A DNA stretch of 64,000 nt. Source: Mantis religiosa. Lineage: Eukaryota; Arthropoda; Insecta; Mantodea; Mantidae. Below, piece after piece: positions 48,256-59,680 of this stretch. A program made the position numbers and the translations under genes. Where the stretch lies: contig CM060950.1 of assembly GCA_030765055.1 (NCBI GenBank), positions 269,075,589 through 269,139,588 on the forward strand, read 5' to 3'. The notes beneath the pieces are model-generated. The model worked only from the letters and a program-made list of their open reading frames with translations, ran no database searches and had not been told where the DNA came from. The stretch's first letter is position 1. Each line of letters begins with the position of its first letter.

Positions 48256-49060
48256 CTTGGAGGTTTTTTATTAAAAAAGAAAGAGAATACTGTATAGATT
48301 TTGCGTCATTGAATAACAATGGCACCAAAGAAAAGGCACATTTCAGCTTATACTTACAATATATATGGAGAACATCGCGGTGGTTACGTATTCCACTGCC
48401 AAACAGGTAGCTATTGACTATGCGGTATACCCAGAACTTGGAAGACTTGTAGGGAGGGTAACAAAGTTCCGCAAATGTCAATGCTCCTTTTGCATGAATA
48501 TCGGTTCTTTTTCAGTCATTAGGAATATCCAAATCTTTATGAAATTATAGTTATAAGCGGCAAAAAGGAAGATTCACCAAAAAATTGTTTATTATTGTAT
48601 AGGTAAGAATTATTTCACAAAGAAAGGGGGAGGAAAATCAAATTAGTTCCTCATTCAGGTTTAAAAGGATACCAGGGCAATGTCGAATAAGTCATCTTGT
48701 GTATGAATATTTCAAATATAAGATTAAAAGTGCAGGCATAACATCGTTGTAGAAAATTCCATAAGGATTGTGGTGGGTGCCATTTTGAACATTTGCAACA
48801 CCAACTTGTAGATTATCATTATCTGTGCTTAACTAAAGTTTTGGCAGGAAATAATTTATTGGCCGTCCCATCTTTCCTAGTCACGCACCAACCCAGTATC
48901 ACCTCTTGGATCACTAGTTCCCATACCAAAGATGTATTCTGACCCCTTTATAATTTTCTAAGTTTGTGCGGAACCTTTACAACCCTCCTGTTAATGTTTT
49001 GACTTACATTACTGCTTGACCAGGGAACAAGGGTATACCTTGTACCTCGATCCAATGCGG
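48256..49060. other. unassigned sequence
   Basis: Nothing recognised. Confidence 0.4.
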
Positions 49061-49067
49061 ATATTTT

Positions 49068-49445
49068 GTGTTTACCACTCCCAGGATGGATGTGGTGATG
49101 GAAACTCCAAAAGGCTATAAGCTGCAGGAAGGTAGACCGACAGAGACGTGCCTAACGATTCCAAAGGAGAGAACCCGATCGCCCCGGAGGGCTCCTCAGC
49201 AAAACCTTCCATCTGGCGGAATCAGGGAGAACTCGACTTACCTGAGGCGGCTCAGAGAAAGCTGCCATCGGGAAGGGCATCTGTTAGCTGTTGCAATACC
49301 AAAAGCCTCTACACATCCTCTAAGCGTGCTTGTAATAAGAAGCAAAATGATAGAAAATGAGGAAAAGGAAATTCATGGTATAAAAGAAACCAACACAGCA
49401 CTCGACTTTCTAATCAGGGAAAACTACGAAAAAACTAAGAACTGA
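49068..49445 (+). CDS. 125-codon ORF, unknown; possibly retroposon-derived
   Basis: The longest plus-strand frame in its neighbourhood, in a local stretch of higher GC. The predicted product is hydrophilic and basic in the middle (ERTRSPRRAPQQN), ending EEKEIHGIKETNTALDFL and a lysine-rich tail; no signal peptide, transmembrane or known domain is visible. A second open frame overlaps at 49148-49360. Local composition differs from the AT-rich flanks, as the block at 30000-30775 also does, so an element 5' region is as likely as a host exon. No intron signals or promoter were recognised. Confidence 0.25.
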   Translation: MFTTPRMDVVMETPKGYKLQEGRPTETCLTIPKERTRSPRRAPQQNLPSGGIRENSTYLRRLRESCHREGHLLAVAIPKASTHPLSVLVIRSKMIENEEKEIHGIKETNTALDFLIRENYEKTKN

Positions 49446-49449
49446 ATCC

Positions 49450-50685
49450 TGGTTCTGCCGAATACGAGTCACGCATGTTTTCGTGGAATCATCTCTCTCG
49501 GTAAATTAATGTCTAAGGGCTGTGTGTTTATTATGATTTGTATTTCATATTTAATTAAAAATTTAACTATGGAAGCAGAAACAATGCTACTGCGTCCTTT
49601 ATGCAAATGTTACATAATTCACAATATAGTAGTTCAGAAATTCTGACTTGCGTCCTTTGCACAGCGTATTATGTCCTTTAATTAACGTTAGCTTATATTA
49701 CGTACATTTTTTTAAGCTGTTATTGCCGCTGATTTCAAAACCAAAGTCCATCGATTGTTTAAATATCTACATATAGAGAAACAAAGTCGAACTGTACACT
49801 ATATTTTGTTCAGTTATTCTGGAGCGGCTGGTTTCTGACGTGATTGGCGACAAGTATTTTGTAATCACATACGCTATTATGTATTTTACTGCTATTTGAT
49901 GTTAATTTACTGTTTGAATATCAAACGATTATTTGAAGAGAGCTTCAAATGTGAATGTTTTATAACGCAAACCACACACATGCGGTACTACATGTAAAGA
50001 CCGTTATTGATTAAACATTGCTTTGATTGTTTGTATTTTGTCTATCTGCACTGTAGTGTTCAGTACTCGATAAAGGATCAAGAGATTGAAGAATATTTAC
50101 TCATATATCAAACATGCATTTGAATAAATTTTGCGAATATCCTCCTAATTTCGTCTACTGAATTCCTGTTTTACGAACTGTTAAATATCTCTGCTACCAT
50201 GCAGTTACATTATTTAGCACTCCATTGATAACAAAAGTTGCACTACTGAAGCAAACAGCGTTATAATTAATTCCAGGATTTTATTTAAAAATTTAATATT
50301 TTTAAAAATACGTATATAATAACATCCCTTGAGTTTATAGACTGTGAATTGTAAGGAATTGTTAGTGTAGTATTACGTCACCTTGCCTTTCAAAGAACAT
50401 CAGTGTCCTTCGTATGACTATTAATCTTGACCGAACAACTTCGCGCTGTAATTTGGACACAGCTTTTGCAGGACAATTTCTAATACTTCAGGAAGAATTT
50501 GTATGTCACAGAGGACATGAAGCTTACCCTGAAGAAAATTTTAACGTAAAGCTTTCCTCAGGCACTTGACTTTCCAGATTCTTAAAAAATGTCGAGATTA
50601 ACGCTTGTGGCAGCTAGGAGGAATTCTAAACAACTTAGTTCCACTATGTATTAATACAAGGCACAGAGGAGAAATTATGAAAAAT
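49450..50685. other. unassigned AT-rich sequence
   Basis: Nothing recognised. It lies downstream, in the minus-strand sense, of the heat-shock-type promoter, so any transcript from there would run through it. Confidence 0.4.
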
Positions 50686-50920
50686 TCCGATTTATCTACC
50701 TGCTTCTTCATTCCAGGTTATTGTGACTCCTTTGGATTCGTGAAATTAAAGTCCAGGTTGCAAACACTAATAATTGCTCTTTATTTCCGTAGAAACACAC
50801 TTTGGTCAACCCTTACAGTAGCAGAATTACGTCACATACACAATACAACTTGCAAGGTCATCGACCACTAAAGAGATCAAAACACAGCTGTTCGCGCACA
50901 CGCGTCCAGTTACCGACTGT
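50686..50920 (-). other. putative non-coding first exon after heat-shock promoter
   Basis: This is what a transcript from the TATA box at 50942-50951 would contain. No ATG opens a frame longer than about ten codons. Possible splice donors on the minus strand are ACT|GTAAGG near 50820 and AAGCAG|GTAGAT near 50696. A non-coding first exon would parallel hsp83/hsp90 genes, but no HSP coding exon was found in the lower coordinates. Confidence 0.25.
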
Positions 50921-50941
50921 TCCACCTTGACGCTGCGGCTC

Positions 50942-50951
50942 CCTTTTTATA
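50942..50951 (-). promoter_or_regulatory. TATA box of heat-shock-type promoter
   Basis: The minus strand reads TATAAAAAGG. An initiator-like ACAGTC follows about 33 bases downstream (50915-50920), and the heat-shock element starts 12 bases upstream. Confidence 0.6.
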
Positions 50952-50963
50952 GCTTACTCACTA

Positions 50964-50986
50964 TTCCGGAAAATTTTGGAATGTTC
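50964..50986 (-). promoter_or_regulatory. five-unit heat-shock element
   Basis: Five three-base units in the alternating order TTC, GAA, TTT, GAA, TTC, each separated by exactly two bases; four of the five units are perfect. This is the canonical binding site of heat-shock factor trimers. Its distance to the TATA box suits a heat-shock promoter. Confidence 0.7.
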
Positions 50987-51018
50987 TCAAACAACCAAGA
51001 CGGCGCTAGAAGAAAGAC

Positions 51019-51031
51019 GAAGTCTCCAGAA
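51019..51031 (-). promoter_or_regulatory. second, weaker heat-shock element
   Basis: GAA, CTC, GAA at two-base spacing (one base off consensus), 32 bases beyond the main element. GAGA-like AGAGACGGAGAG lies farther upstream on the minus strand at about 51081-51093. Confidence 0.4.
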
Positions 51032-51131
51032 ATCCGTCTCCTCCCCCCACCGTTTCGGCAAGCTTTTATCTCCGCAATGCACTCTCCGTCTCTTTGAACG
51101 CGTCGGCCGCGCCGATTCACAGCAATGCTCG

Positions 51132-51389
51132 CGACAATATGATTTTCGCAAGAGTAATGAGACAATTTCAACAATATGGAAAATGACAGTGGCTATGCCT
51201 GACCCCTACCAGTATGTCTTAAATAGACTTAGGCCAGCAAAATGCATGCCGTACAAAGTAATTAAGCGTATCCACGACAGCTGAAACCTCTACGGCTTAA
51301 ATAACACTTTGTTAAACGTCCATACACTGTTCAATAATAGTTTTAAATGTGTTGTGCCTGTATTTCAGAATACTCCTAATATAGTATGA
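51132..51389. other. unassigned sequence upstream of the promoter
   Basis: The plus-strand frame 50976-51284 (102 codons) runs across the promoter elements and is probably incidental. No recognised domain. Confidence 0.35.
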
Positions 51390-51470
51390 GATTTACATCC
51401 ATATATAGGCCCAAATGACCTTGTTGTCGACGGGCCCTAAAACACCACACACTCACTCCATTATTATGTA
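51390..51470 (-). repeat. dispersed repeat fragment (GGGCCC-containing), copy 2
   Basis: On the minus strand TGTGTGGTGTTTTAGGGCCC and a following GACAACAAGGTCATTTGGGC align with 33650-33715. It is a short remnant of an unidentified dispersed element. Confidence 0.5.
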
Positions 51471-51474
51471 TTTG

Positions 51475-53440
51475 TTGATTTAGGTAACGCATACGTAGAG
51501 TTTTGGAATATTCACTGGAATATTCTTTAGAGTTATGCCCTATTCACAATAAAATGTAAGACGTGTTAGGAGCGCAACACTTTGCACCAAATGTATTTAT
51601 AATAGAGGCATTCACATAGACGGGTAACACGCTACAAACGTAAGCGTTTGCTAACTCCAAACTTCTTGGTTACGTTACGCGCATAGAGCAAGAATACTGC
51701 ATGTTTTTCTTCTTCCGTGTACTGCTAGCTTCTGTATATCACACGATCGTAATGTGCGATTTTACGCCATCTACTGTACAAACATGGGGTTTTTCCATTT
51801 GGCCATGCCACACCATTTTAAGTGCTGATGGCAAATGTTGATATGTTCACTTGGTGCAGCACCTTTTACTTCTTTCTAATTTACAAAGGCTAGATGAGTT
51901 TATAAATTGGATATTACCGGTTTATGTTATTCAATTTGACACTTGCCCTATGCTCAGAAAATGTCAGCATACAATTTACGGATTTAGAAACTCGTGCCAG
52001 CTTCTTGCATTTCGTCTACGGTTGCATTATGAATGAACTTACCTCAAGCTTGTCCTTACTGCATTATTTTGACGTTACGTTCACTGTGAATGGAACTTTA
52101 TAAATCCACCACTTCATTGATTCAATTGATTTTCTTAAGAATCTCTTCTCAATTCTATTTCTGAAATCAGATGTGGCATTAAATACAATTTTAGTTGCGA
52201 AGCTGATATCTAGATTAAATCAAGTCGCTACATCAGCTACCCAACAGCTACCTAAGGTATCAACTTTTACTTGGAACAAATTTGGACAGCCTTGCTCTAT
52301 TTTGGTCCTGGCCATAGCGGACTGAGCTGGAACATGATGCTCCGATACCCGGCCACGAAACACGCCTGGAGTTGATACACTCAATTAGGATGCGGATTTT
52401 TCATCCAATAAAATATGGCCAGAACTCACACAGCTTTTATAATCACTTACAACCATCTAACTACGCAGTCTATGCTATGAAATACGCAAATATTATTACG
52501 ATCTGGTTACACCACAACTTCCTGAATCCTAAGTTAATAAACAGAATAGAATCATATAAGAGGTGCATTAAATCATAATCAGCAATTAATAGCGATCAAA
52601 CCTCATACCAAGCAGTCATATAACATGGCACGAAAACCTGGCATCACCAATATATTTCTTTCATTAAAATGTTTCATGTAAAAGGTAACATTCAAGTTTG
52701 TTGCAATGGACTTTTGCTAAACTAACAAAATTTGAAAATGTAGAAACTCACGGTTCTGTTCTCAGTATTATTCTTTTCTTAGTAATCATTGTCATCCTGA
52801 GGAGCGCCTATGAAAGCTCAACTGCCAACAATGCCCTTATACTTCAGGAAGCCAAATCATTCTCCACAACTAGAGCACAGAAACTGGTAGCGAGGTCACC
52901 AAAATTAATTGCATTACTCTCACACCTCACTATTCTAAAACAATTTATTAATGGGACAGCTACACTTGACATTTTGAGTTCAACATACAGCTATTTTAAA
53001 AGATGATACTTTCGAAGACTAGATAGTTTTTAAAACTACGACTCGTTGCAAACGGAGTGCTAATTCTCAAGTTCTACAACTGGCATAACAGGCTCTGATC
53101 AGGAGTAAAATGAATTATGATCTGCTAAGTTCTCTTCTCCGTACACTCTATAATGTCAGAACACATTTCCGAGACAAAACCTCGAGACCTATTGCACCAG
53201 TCCCAGCTCCATCCCTTGCATAAAAACCACTGAGGAGACCATGCGGATCCTATTTTAGTTGTGAATATACAATCTCCATCTTACTCTATCCTTTGGTAGA
53301 ATGTATTCATGTTTTCCCAGACCAACTTGGCCATTTTTGAAGTGTCCATACCAATTATTGATATTGTACCTTCAAATAACCAACTACTTATCTGAATCGT
53401 TACAGCCTTATCATCCAAAATACATATCCATCTTAGAGAC
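51475..53440. other. unassigned AT-rich sequence
   Basis: Frames up to 102 codons (52698-53006, with one hydrophobic segment) lack known domains or regulatory context. Confidence 0.4.
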
Positions 53441-53441
53441 A

Positions 53442-53657
53442 GCCCGCCTCGTTAGCCTAGATGGTAGCGTGTCCGCCTCACGTCCAAGAGGTCCCGAGTT
53501 CGAATCTCGGTTAGGGGAGTTACCTGAATAAAGTTTTTCCGGGATTTCCCTTATCCTGAAAGAGTAATGTCAGGTAACTCTAAGCTCCATGGACCCCGGA
53601 CTCATTTGAGCATCATTTCACGCATTTCATTCATTGTCCGATATGACTTAACGTTGG
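53442..53657 (+). mobile_element. tRNA-derived SINE, family A, copy 5 (best preserved)
   Basis: The tRNA-like head starts at GCCCGCCTCGTTAGC, with A box TAGCCTAGATGG (53453-53464), GTCCGCCTCACGT at the anticodon-arm position and B box GAGTTCGAATC (53496-53506). The CCGCCTCAC segment resembles tRNA-Val(CAC). The body ends with CATTTGAGCATCATTTCA and TTCATTCATTGTCCGATATG. It would be transcribed by RNA polymerase III and moved by an unknown LINE. Confidence 0.9.
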
Positions 53658-54109
53658 AGTACGTAAATTAAAGAAAAATCTTACAGGACAAAAAACCTAC
53701 GAGGGAACACTAGTGAACACAGACCACTGAAACTTACACGAAGCTTCAGGAATTTTGTAAGGCTCTCTCCAACTAAGTACATTCCAATCTACGCCTGTAC
53801 TTACATGAGCCATGGCAATGCAAGATGTTTACTGTCTGAGCTTTATTTCACATATAGTTGTGAAATCTATGCACACAAGCTAGCCCTCAAACAAACCATA
53901 TTGGTTAGTACAGTTGGATTTCGATCCGTGATCTGCCAAATGCTGTCATCTGAGCCACCTTACTGAATCATAGTTGTGTTCTTGTAAGGCTAAACCAAAT
54001 AGACGGCCACTCACTGTACAGGAAAACAGAACTTAATTATCCATTCTTACAGACTAATAGAGCAGCTGACCCATTCAGTTCCTTCAGTTCAGTAATATAT
54101 GGATACATC
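53658..54109. other. mostly unassigned; possible tRNA-like head at 53915-53980
   Basis: The minus strand at 53915-53980 shows GGTGGCTCAGATGACAGC and a GGATCGAAATCC-like B box. The remainder is featureless. Confidence 0.3.
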
Positions 54110-54110
54110 T

Positions 54111-54111
54111 G

Positions 54112-54164
<53 letters not shown>

Positions 54165-54172
54165 GCACACAG
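54111..54172. repeat. (CG)n(CA)n microsatellite
   Basis: Four CG/GC pairs followed by about 20 CA units and an imperfect GCACGCACAC end. Confidence 0.95.
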
Positions 54173-54559
54173 AGTAGAAGCCTGAAGTAACGTGTTGGTG
54201 GAGATCTTTTACCCCATGTTATAACGTCGCCGCGATGTGTAGAAATATAATACTAGAAGGGACAAAATGAGTCCCGCACAGTTGAATGAGGGAAATATGC
54301 ATGTAATAATAAATTACGGTACAGTATTCAACTCTATTGTATAAGGAAATGAATTACAGAACTTTTAGAATTACTCGCCGGTTATGTTGGGAGATGTATT
54401 CCAACCTGTAACCGATCTTGATTTCCATATATTTCCCAATTCATATGTTACAAAAACCCAATTTTTTTAATATGTAAGTCTGGCGGCAAAATGGAGATGA
54501 ATGTTATTTGATTCACTATACCTCTCCATCCACAGAATCACATTGTTTAGGATTATTAC
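54173..54559. other. unassigned sequence
   Basis: Nothing recognised. Confidence 0.35.
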
Positions 54560-54905
54560 GGAAGGGATTTGGCATCGAAACCTGTGATCTATTGTACCGA
54601 AGTCCCAAGTGGGGCAACTCCGAAGGTAAGGATGAGCGGAGAGGCGACAGAGGGCGGCCGACCCAAGGACTCACGACAGAGCCGAGACTCCCGCTGACAC
54701 TTCTATCCTGACAGAAACTACCAATGAGGGATGATGCGAAATGATAAGGGAAAAGAAATTTGGGGGATGTAATTAACCTACCCAGCATTTGCCTAGCGAC
54801 TCGGGAAAACCCCGAAAAATACCATCGGTCAGGTAGGTCGGCCATGGGAATCGAACCAGGGCCTCCCGAATGCGGGCCACAGATGAAACCGTCTGTGTCA
54901 TCCCG
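54560..54905 (-). mobile_element. tRNA-headed SINE, type B
   Basis: The minus-strand head has GGTTCGATTCCC (B box, 54846-54857). The body contains CCCGAGTCGCTAGGC and a GC-rich segment similar in layout to 15535-15985. The two opposing open frames inside it (109 minus, 67 plus) are incidental. Confidence 0.65.
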
Positions 54906-54915
54906 TTCGGTATCA

Positions 54916-55125
54916 CATTGTCAAATATGTTATCACTTCATTAACATTAAGAATGATTTCTTCTGCCTCCACGTCATTTTCAGCACTATCATCTTCACCG
55001 TCACCTTGTTCTTCATTGTCATTCTTGTCGTGGACAGCATTAAGCGAACGGTTGTGTCAGCTGCATACGTAATCATTAGTATAGCGGTACAGTCCTTCAG
55101 AAAAATATCCACACAATTTACCTGA
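54916..55125 (-). pseudogene. acidic coding remnant, unknown
   Basis: A minus-strand frame gives an acidic stretch NDNEEQGDGEDDSAENDVEA followed by EEIILNVNEVITYL and a stop at about 54918. The acidic tail is reminiscent of the C-termini of Tigger/pogo-like proteins, and the remnant at 20.2 kb is similar in character. The plus-strand frame here is hydrophobic only because it is the antisense. Weak evidence. Confidence 0.3.
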
Positions 55126-55129
55126 CTGC

Positions 55130-55740
55130 ATTAGATGTGCAAACCTATTAGTATAAACGCAAGCATAATTGCAGATATAGCAAATAAATTTATTCAAGTT
55201 GTTCAATATTGTTCTTCTTCACCGGGGACGTTTAGAACGAATGTAGTGTTTTATATAAGATTTTTCTATTTGTTTTTTTTTCTCCCTATTTAAAGCCCCG
55301 TTCTCTTACTATTCTGTTTAAGGATGACTTACTGCCCTGAATATTAATTTTCTCTCTTTAAATAATAAGTAATTTAGCTTTTGTAGGAGCACCATTTTCC
55401 TTAACATAACATTTTTAATCGTTCTTCTAACGACACATTTGAAGAAGTCATCGAGATCTATTACTCGTTTCGGAAAACGAGGAGATCCAAAGATATGCTC
55501 CGATTTTAATTTTGTTTGCGTTCTTTAACATTTCTTTTCACTGCTTTTTTTAACAGTCCTGTGTCATCTGATGTGCACTTTAGCTTTTCGAATCGTTTTG
55601 AAAAAATCTGTTGTAACCAGTTCTTTGTTTTTAACTCCTTTCTTCATTTATGCTCATATAGTTGAAACAATTTCTCTACTCCGTGTAACGTTCTGGATCC
55701 TAATTTACAAAGCATACTGGTGGCTTTTTTTATTTATTTA
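55130..55740. other. unassigned AT-rich sequence
   Basis: Nothing recognised. Confidence 0.4.
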
Positions 55741-56055
55741 TTTTTAACAAGAAAGAGAAAAGGACAGTAGGAGAAAAAGAAAAAGCCAACAAGAGGAGTT
55801 CCGGAAAATAAAGGGGAGAAGATCAGGTAAGTAGGGGAGTCCCGCTGAAGCACCTCCGTTAGTGGCGGTTGATGCTCCTGCGCTCAATAAAGAGGCGCAG
55901 TTCTGGTTGGCTTACCAGGCTATGGACCATGACACAAACCCTGACTATAGCCTGCGAAGTAAAGCGGGTGTGAAAAGGTTGAAGGAAGGATATGAGAGAG
56001 TTGAGGTATTACTTTATTATGTTGCAATCACTGCGCACCATGTGGTGCTTGGGGA
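55741..56055 (+). other. candidate exon region, purine-rich, with strong donor
   Basis: A purine-rich, Lys/Arg-coding stretch (55750-55825) ends in CAG|GTAAGTAG at 55827, a consensus splice donor, and a 67-codon frame follows (55862-56065, starting MAVDAPALNKEAQFW). The composition is less AT-rich than the flanks. No family recognised; it may be part of an unidentified element together with the opposite-strand frame at 56069-56417. Confidence 0.25.
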
Positions 56056-56068
56056 GTGGCATTGACGC

Positions 56069-56417
56069 CTAGCGGCGTCGGGGTCTGTGCTGCGTATCAT
56101 GGGGAGTGTCGGGCGCTGTGGCTGTCTGGAAGTTCATGCTGTTTTGAATGGTGTCAATGGAGTCTCGTAGTTCCTGGAATTCCTGGGAAATTGATTCGGT
56201 GTCAACAGTGCAGTTGGCGATTGCCACCTGGATATCGTACTGTTTGCAATGGAGTTTCTCGAGGGTTTGCAGCATGCTGTTCTGTGTGGTAAGGCTGGCG
56301 TTGTGGTTCACTTCCAGCTTTTTGAGATTCTTCTGTTGGGCGGTTGTGGTCTTGGTGACTTGTGTCAGTTGTTCTTTAAGTGCTGTGAGTTGCTGTGTGA
56401 TGGTAGAGATCCGGTCT
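56069..56417 (-). CDS. coiled-coil protein fragment, gag- or ORF1-like
   Basis: The minus strand is open for 116 codons from a stop at 56418-56420, with a first ATG at 56311. The sequence is Gln/Lys/Leu-rich with heptad spacing (ITQQLTALKEQLTQVTK, then QQKNLKKLEVNHN, SQEFQELRDSIDTIQN), then a Thr/Pro/Ala-rich linker and a basic end (QHRPRRR). A coiled coil followed by a basic tail is the usual plan of a retrotransposon gag or LINE ORF1 N-terminus, and this setting favours that, but no zinc knuckle or RRM was seen. The plus-strand frames across it are shadows. Confidence 0.4.
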
Positions 56418-56420
56418 TAT

Positions 56421-57659
56421 AATGGTGGCCTAATTAATTTATGCAATGACAAATGTGTAACACAAAAACTGAATTAGCAAAACCTGTGCCTTAGAACCAG
56501 ACATTACTACCTTACTACATCACCCCCCCCCCCCAACCACTTACAGTGAATGATTTATTCAGTAGTATACATATGAGCTGGTGAAAGAGACAATATGGAT
56601 TCGCCTACAGCATTTACAGTCAAGGCCAGGGACAAAGAACGGTGGTAGCGTTACTTTCCTGGAATGCAGCAGTCAGTGTCAACGAACAAGGGTGATGGTG
56701 AAAATTATACTCCAGAACCTGTGTTTGGGAATATTTTTATCCCAACTTATCCCAACTTTCCAAACAGAGAGAAAAAATAAAACAATTAACTACAATATTT
56801 TCTAGCAGGGACATACTTTTGCCCGCTTTAAATCCGAATCCACGATAATTCGGACCGCGCTACTTCGGGTTCCTACTATGTGTATATGCATATAAATAAT
56901 GTAACTGTCTTATATGACATGGTACTTAAATCAAAATTATTTAGCCATTTTCATATGTAAAAAATATTTTCGGAAAATACTCCATTTACTTGGTCGGGAC
57001 TTACAGAAAAACTTTTCCGTTAGACATTGAACTCAAAATAAAGAGTTTGGTTTCATTCAAATATTTTGTTTCTGTGTTATGCTGTTTACACACATGTAGA
57101 TAGTACGTCATCGCCTACTCATGCCAGAATTTTTTTTTGTAAATAAACATATTTAAAATGATACTGCTAAAGGACATAGTCCCTTCGAGTAATATGATCA
57201 TATCCCTGTAAGGCACTTCTGACAAACGAATAAGGAAACCAGGGAGGACCTTCAAGTAACAATTAGCAATTTCTATTGCTTTAATTTACTCTGAACTAAG
57301 ACTAAGGCCTACCAATGGCATTGTAGGGAATATTTAGAGTATATTTTATAATACAATAGCAAAATGAAGGGTAGTTATGAACTCGTTATTTCATTTTAGT
57401 ACGGATACCCAAGATCACATTGATAACGGCGATGGCGACGGTTCTTACCGATCACGACGTATTCTCGCTTCGACAAATGTCACTTCCATCTTCAGCGAAG
57501 TTCTAGGTTGAATCTCAGGAAACTTACTAACTGAAGAGCAAACTTTGTGATTTAATAGCTGAGACGCAATCTCATCCAGCTTTGGTAGTTATAGTCGGTA
57601 ATCTCGAAGTTTCCCAGATCGTAATGTTGGAAAATGAAAATGTATGTATAGTGTTTAAC
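56421..57659. other. unassigned; poly-C run at 56524-56535
   Basis: Apart from about twelve C in a row, nothing recognised. Confidence 0.4.
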
Positions 57660-57855
57660 ACCCACTTTTACTACATACGGCACCGCAGGTGGTGACACTG
57701 ATGATACGTGAGATGAAGATGGAGCACCGGTGGAATGAGATGGCGGGAGAAACCGGGGATCACGGAGAAAACCCGCCCCAGCACCCTGTTATTCACCACA
57801 AATCTCACTTTGCGGTCCTCTGGGATCGAACCTGGGCCACCTTGGTGAGAGCAAT
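57660..57855 (-). mobile_element. SINE-like element, type B
   Basis: The minus strand has CCAGGTTCGATCCCAGAGG (B box, 57822-57832) followed by a GC-richer body with a GGAGAAACCGGGGATC-type core on the plus strand. The 92-codon plus frame is incidental. Confidence 0.5.
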
Positions 57856-58744
57856 GTTGGAAAAGCTTAAATATCGTGGTTATGGTGGGTTATTTCGTCG
57901 AGGAGCATCAAACTTATGTATTCTTAACACAAACATCCCATTTGCATTTTTTCAGATACAATTCTAATTAATTACATTCTTATGGTATTCCTATAATCTA
58001 TCGTTTATTTTTATATAATTTACCAGGTCGCTATATGCTGGCCTAGAAATTAATGCTGCTTAGATCGGACCACTGAATAGCTACTTTAATAATGTACAGT
58101 ACTTTAAAAATATCAAAATGAAAATAAAACCAGTAGCAATGGATATCTGGGGAAAATATTTGGAATAAACTACACAAAATATTTGGAATAGATTTTGCTT
58201 TTAAAGAGAACCGCACCTTTTATGCGGTAATTTTTGTTTATTTCTTAGCAGGCATACAAATTTCTATCCAAATAAAGAGGATTTCGAAAACTATTCAAAG
58301 ATAATCCAAGATATACATTTTCTTGACAAGTAAATATATTAAACCTAACTTAATTTAATAAAAATGGCAGAGTCATTGATAAAATAAATAAAGCACCTTC
58401 CATGTAAGTGTTATCAGGACTGATGAGATATTTTTAAAACTCTTCATGTCAAAATTTTTAAATATGCTGAAAATAAATACAAAGTTTGTTATTTGTTGAA
58501 TATTTCGTTTTAGGGATATGTTATTTAGAGACAGGTGCGCTTGCGGGCATTTTACTAAAATAATTTTTCTGATTCAGGGGCCCCAAAAACATGTTTCTGG
58601 TAAAATATGGATATAGAATTATTGGGTGAAATGCAATAGACACGTTCTTTAATTGCGAAGTAGAGAAAGCACAATCCTACATAATATTATAAATGCAATT
58701 CTGCTAATATTAATAAATAAAATATGCCTCGGTAATATAATGAT
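57856..58744. other. unassigned AT-rich sequence
   Basis: Nothing recognised. Confidence 0.4.
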
Positions 58745-58925
58745 GTACAGACTGCCTCTGTGGTCAAGAGTTCAACGTTTTGGCATCTCAACTAAAGGAC
58801 CCGGATTGATTTATTGGTTTCCCTCCGTACTCGCATCCATGAGCTCCGTAATTCGAAATACCACCTTCATTGTCGTTGGGCCATCCAAACTTGGAAATAT
58901 CTTCCGCCAGGGATTTGTAAGTCCA
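58745..58925 (+). mobile_element. SINE-like element, type D
   Basis: The plus-strand head CTGCCTCTGTGGTCAAGAG (A-box region) is followed by a B-box-like GGATTGATTTATTGG about 45 bases later and a body of about 110 bases. The 109-codon frame over it is incidental. Confidence 0.45.
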
Positions 58926-59060
58926 CTATTCAGAGTATGTAGAGGGAAAAACAAAGTATATCATAATGACAGCATATTTTAGTCATCGTCAGTACTAAGT
59001 TCATTGCTACTGAAGATTTGCATGTACAACGGTTTCAATAATGCTAAAATCAGAAATGGC

Positions 59061-59061
<1 letters not shown>

Positions 59062-59124
<63 letters not shown>
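59062..59124. repeat. (AT)n microsatellite
   Basis: About 31 AT units. Confidence 0.95.
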
Positions 59125-59126
<2 letters not shown>

Positions 59127-59315
59127 TGATGCCTTAGAAACCGGTTTCTCGGGACATATATCGCCTAGATGGCGACAGCCTTATTCATTTTAAAAATCGT
59201 TGCAACGTTTTCAGTAGTCCAATAACCACATACGTATCGCCCAATCTGTCTACCTTCGTCCTGACGAATCTGCTTCTAGACAGGGGAGGGCAGAGGATTT
59301 GATGTCCACACTTAC

Positions 59316-59638
59316 CTTGGTGCTTTCTTACAGCAGCAACAGCTGAAAGCTCGAGCTGGTTTGACGTACATGAAGAACTCCGAGTATTGAAACGTTGAGG
59401 CATGAGTGCGTAAATCATAAGTGCCAAACTTAGTATTTAGGTTCAACGTTTTACGAGGACATGAGACACAAAACTGAACACTTGATAAAGTTGCCATATG
59501 CTTAATATTTTCGCATGACAAATGAAATGCATGTGTTGAATTTTCTGGGAATTTCTCTGAAGTGCGCTTTGAATCACTGGTAAACAGTAAGATATAGACA
59601 AAATCTAAGCAAACGGAAACGTATATTGTAAAAGACAT
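59316..59638 (-). CDS. candidate first coding exon, secreted Cys-containing peptide
   Basis: A minus-strand frame of 108 codons starts at an ATG in good context (CAAGAAATG) and its last codons overlap a consensus donor, CCAAG|GTAAGTGTG, with the exon end at 59316 (phase 2). The N-terminus is hydrophobic (residues 4-20) and could be a signal peptide. Cys residues lie at about 10, 42, 57 and 60, with four consecutive Cys at 100-103 followed by KKAP. A TATA box and a CRE lie just upstream. I do not recognise the family and found no second exon. Frames of this length also occur by chance in the window, so the case rests on the combination of signals. Confidence 0.35.
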
Positions 59639-59680
59639 TTCTTGTTTTTGGTTTGAATTTTGAAAAGCTAAAGGGTAGCG

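Noticed and set aside
54516..54845. 109-codon minus-strand ORF
   Set aside because: It is wholly inside a tRNA-headed SINE; the open frame follows from its GC-richer body.
58653..58982. 109-codon plus-strand ORF
   Set aside because: It covers a SINE-like element and has no protein motif.
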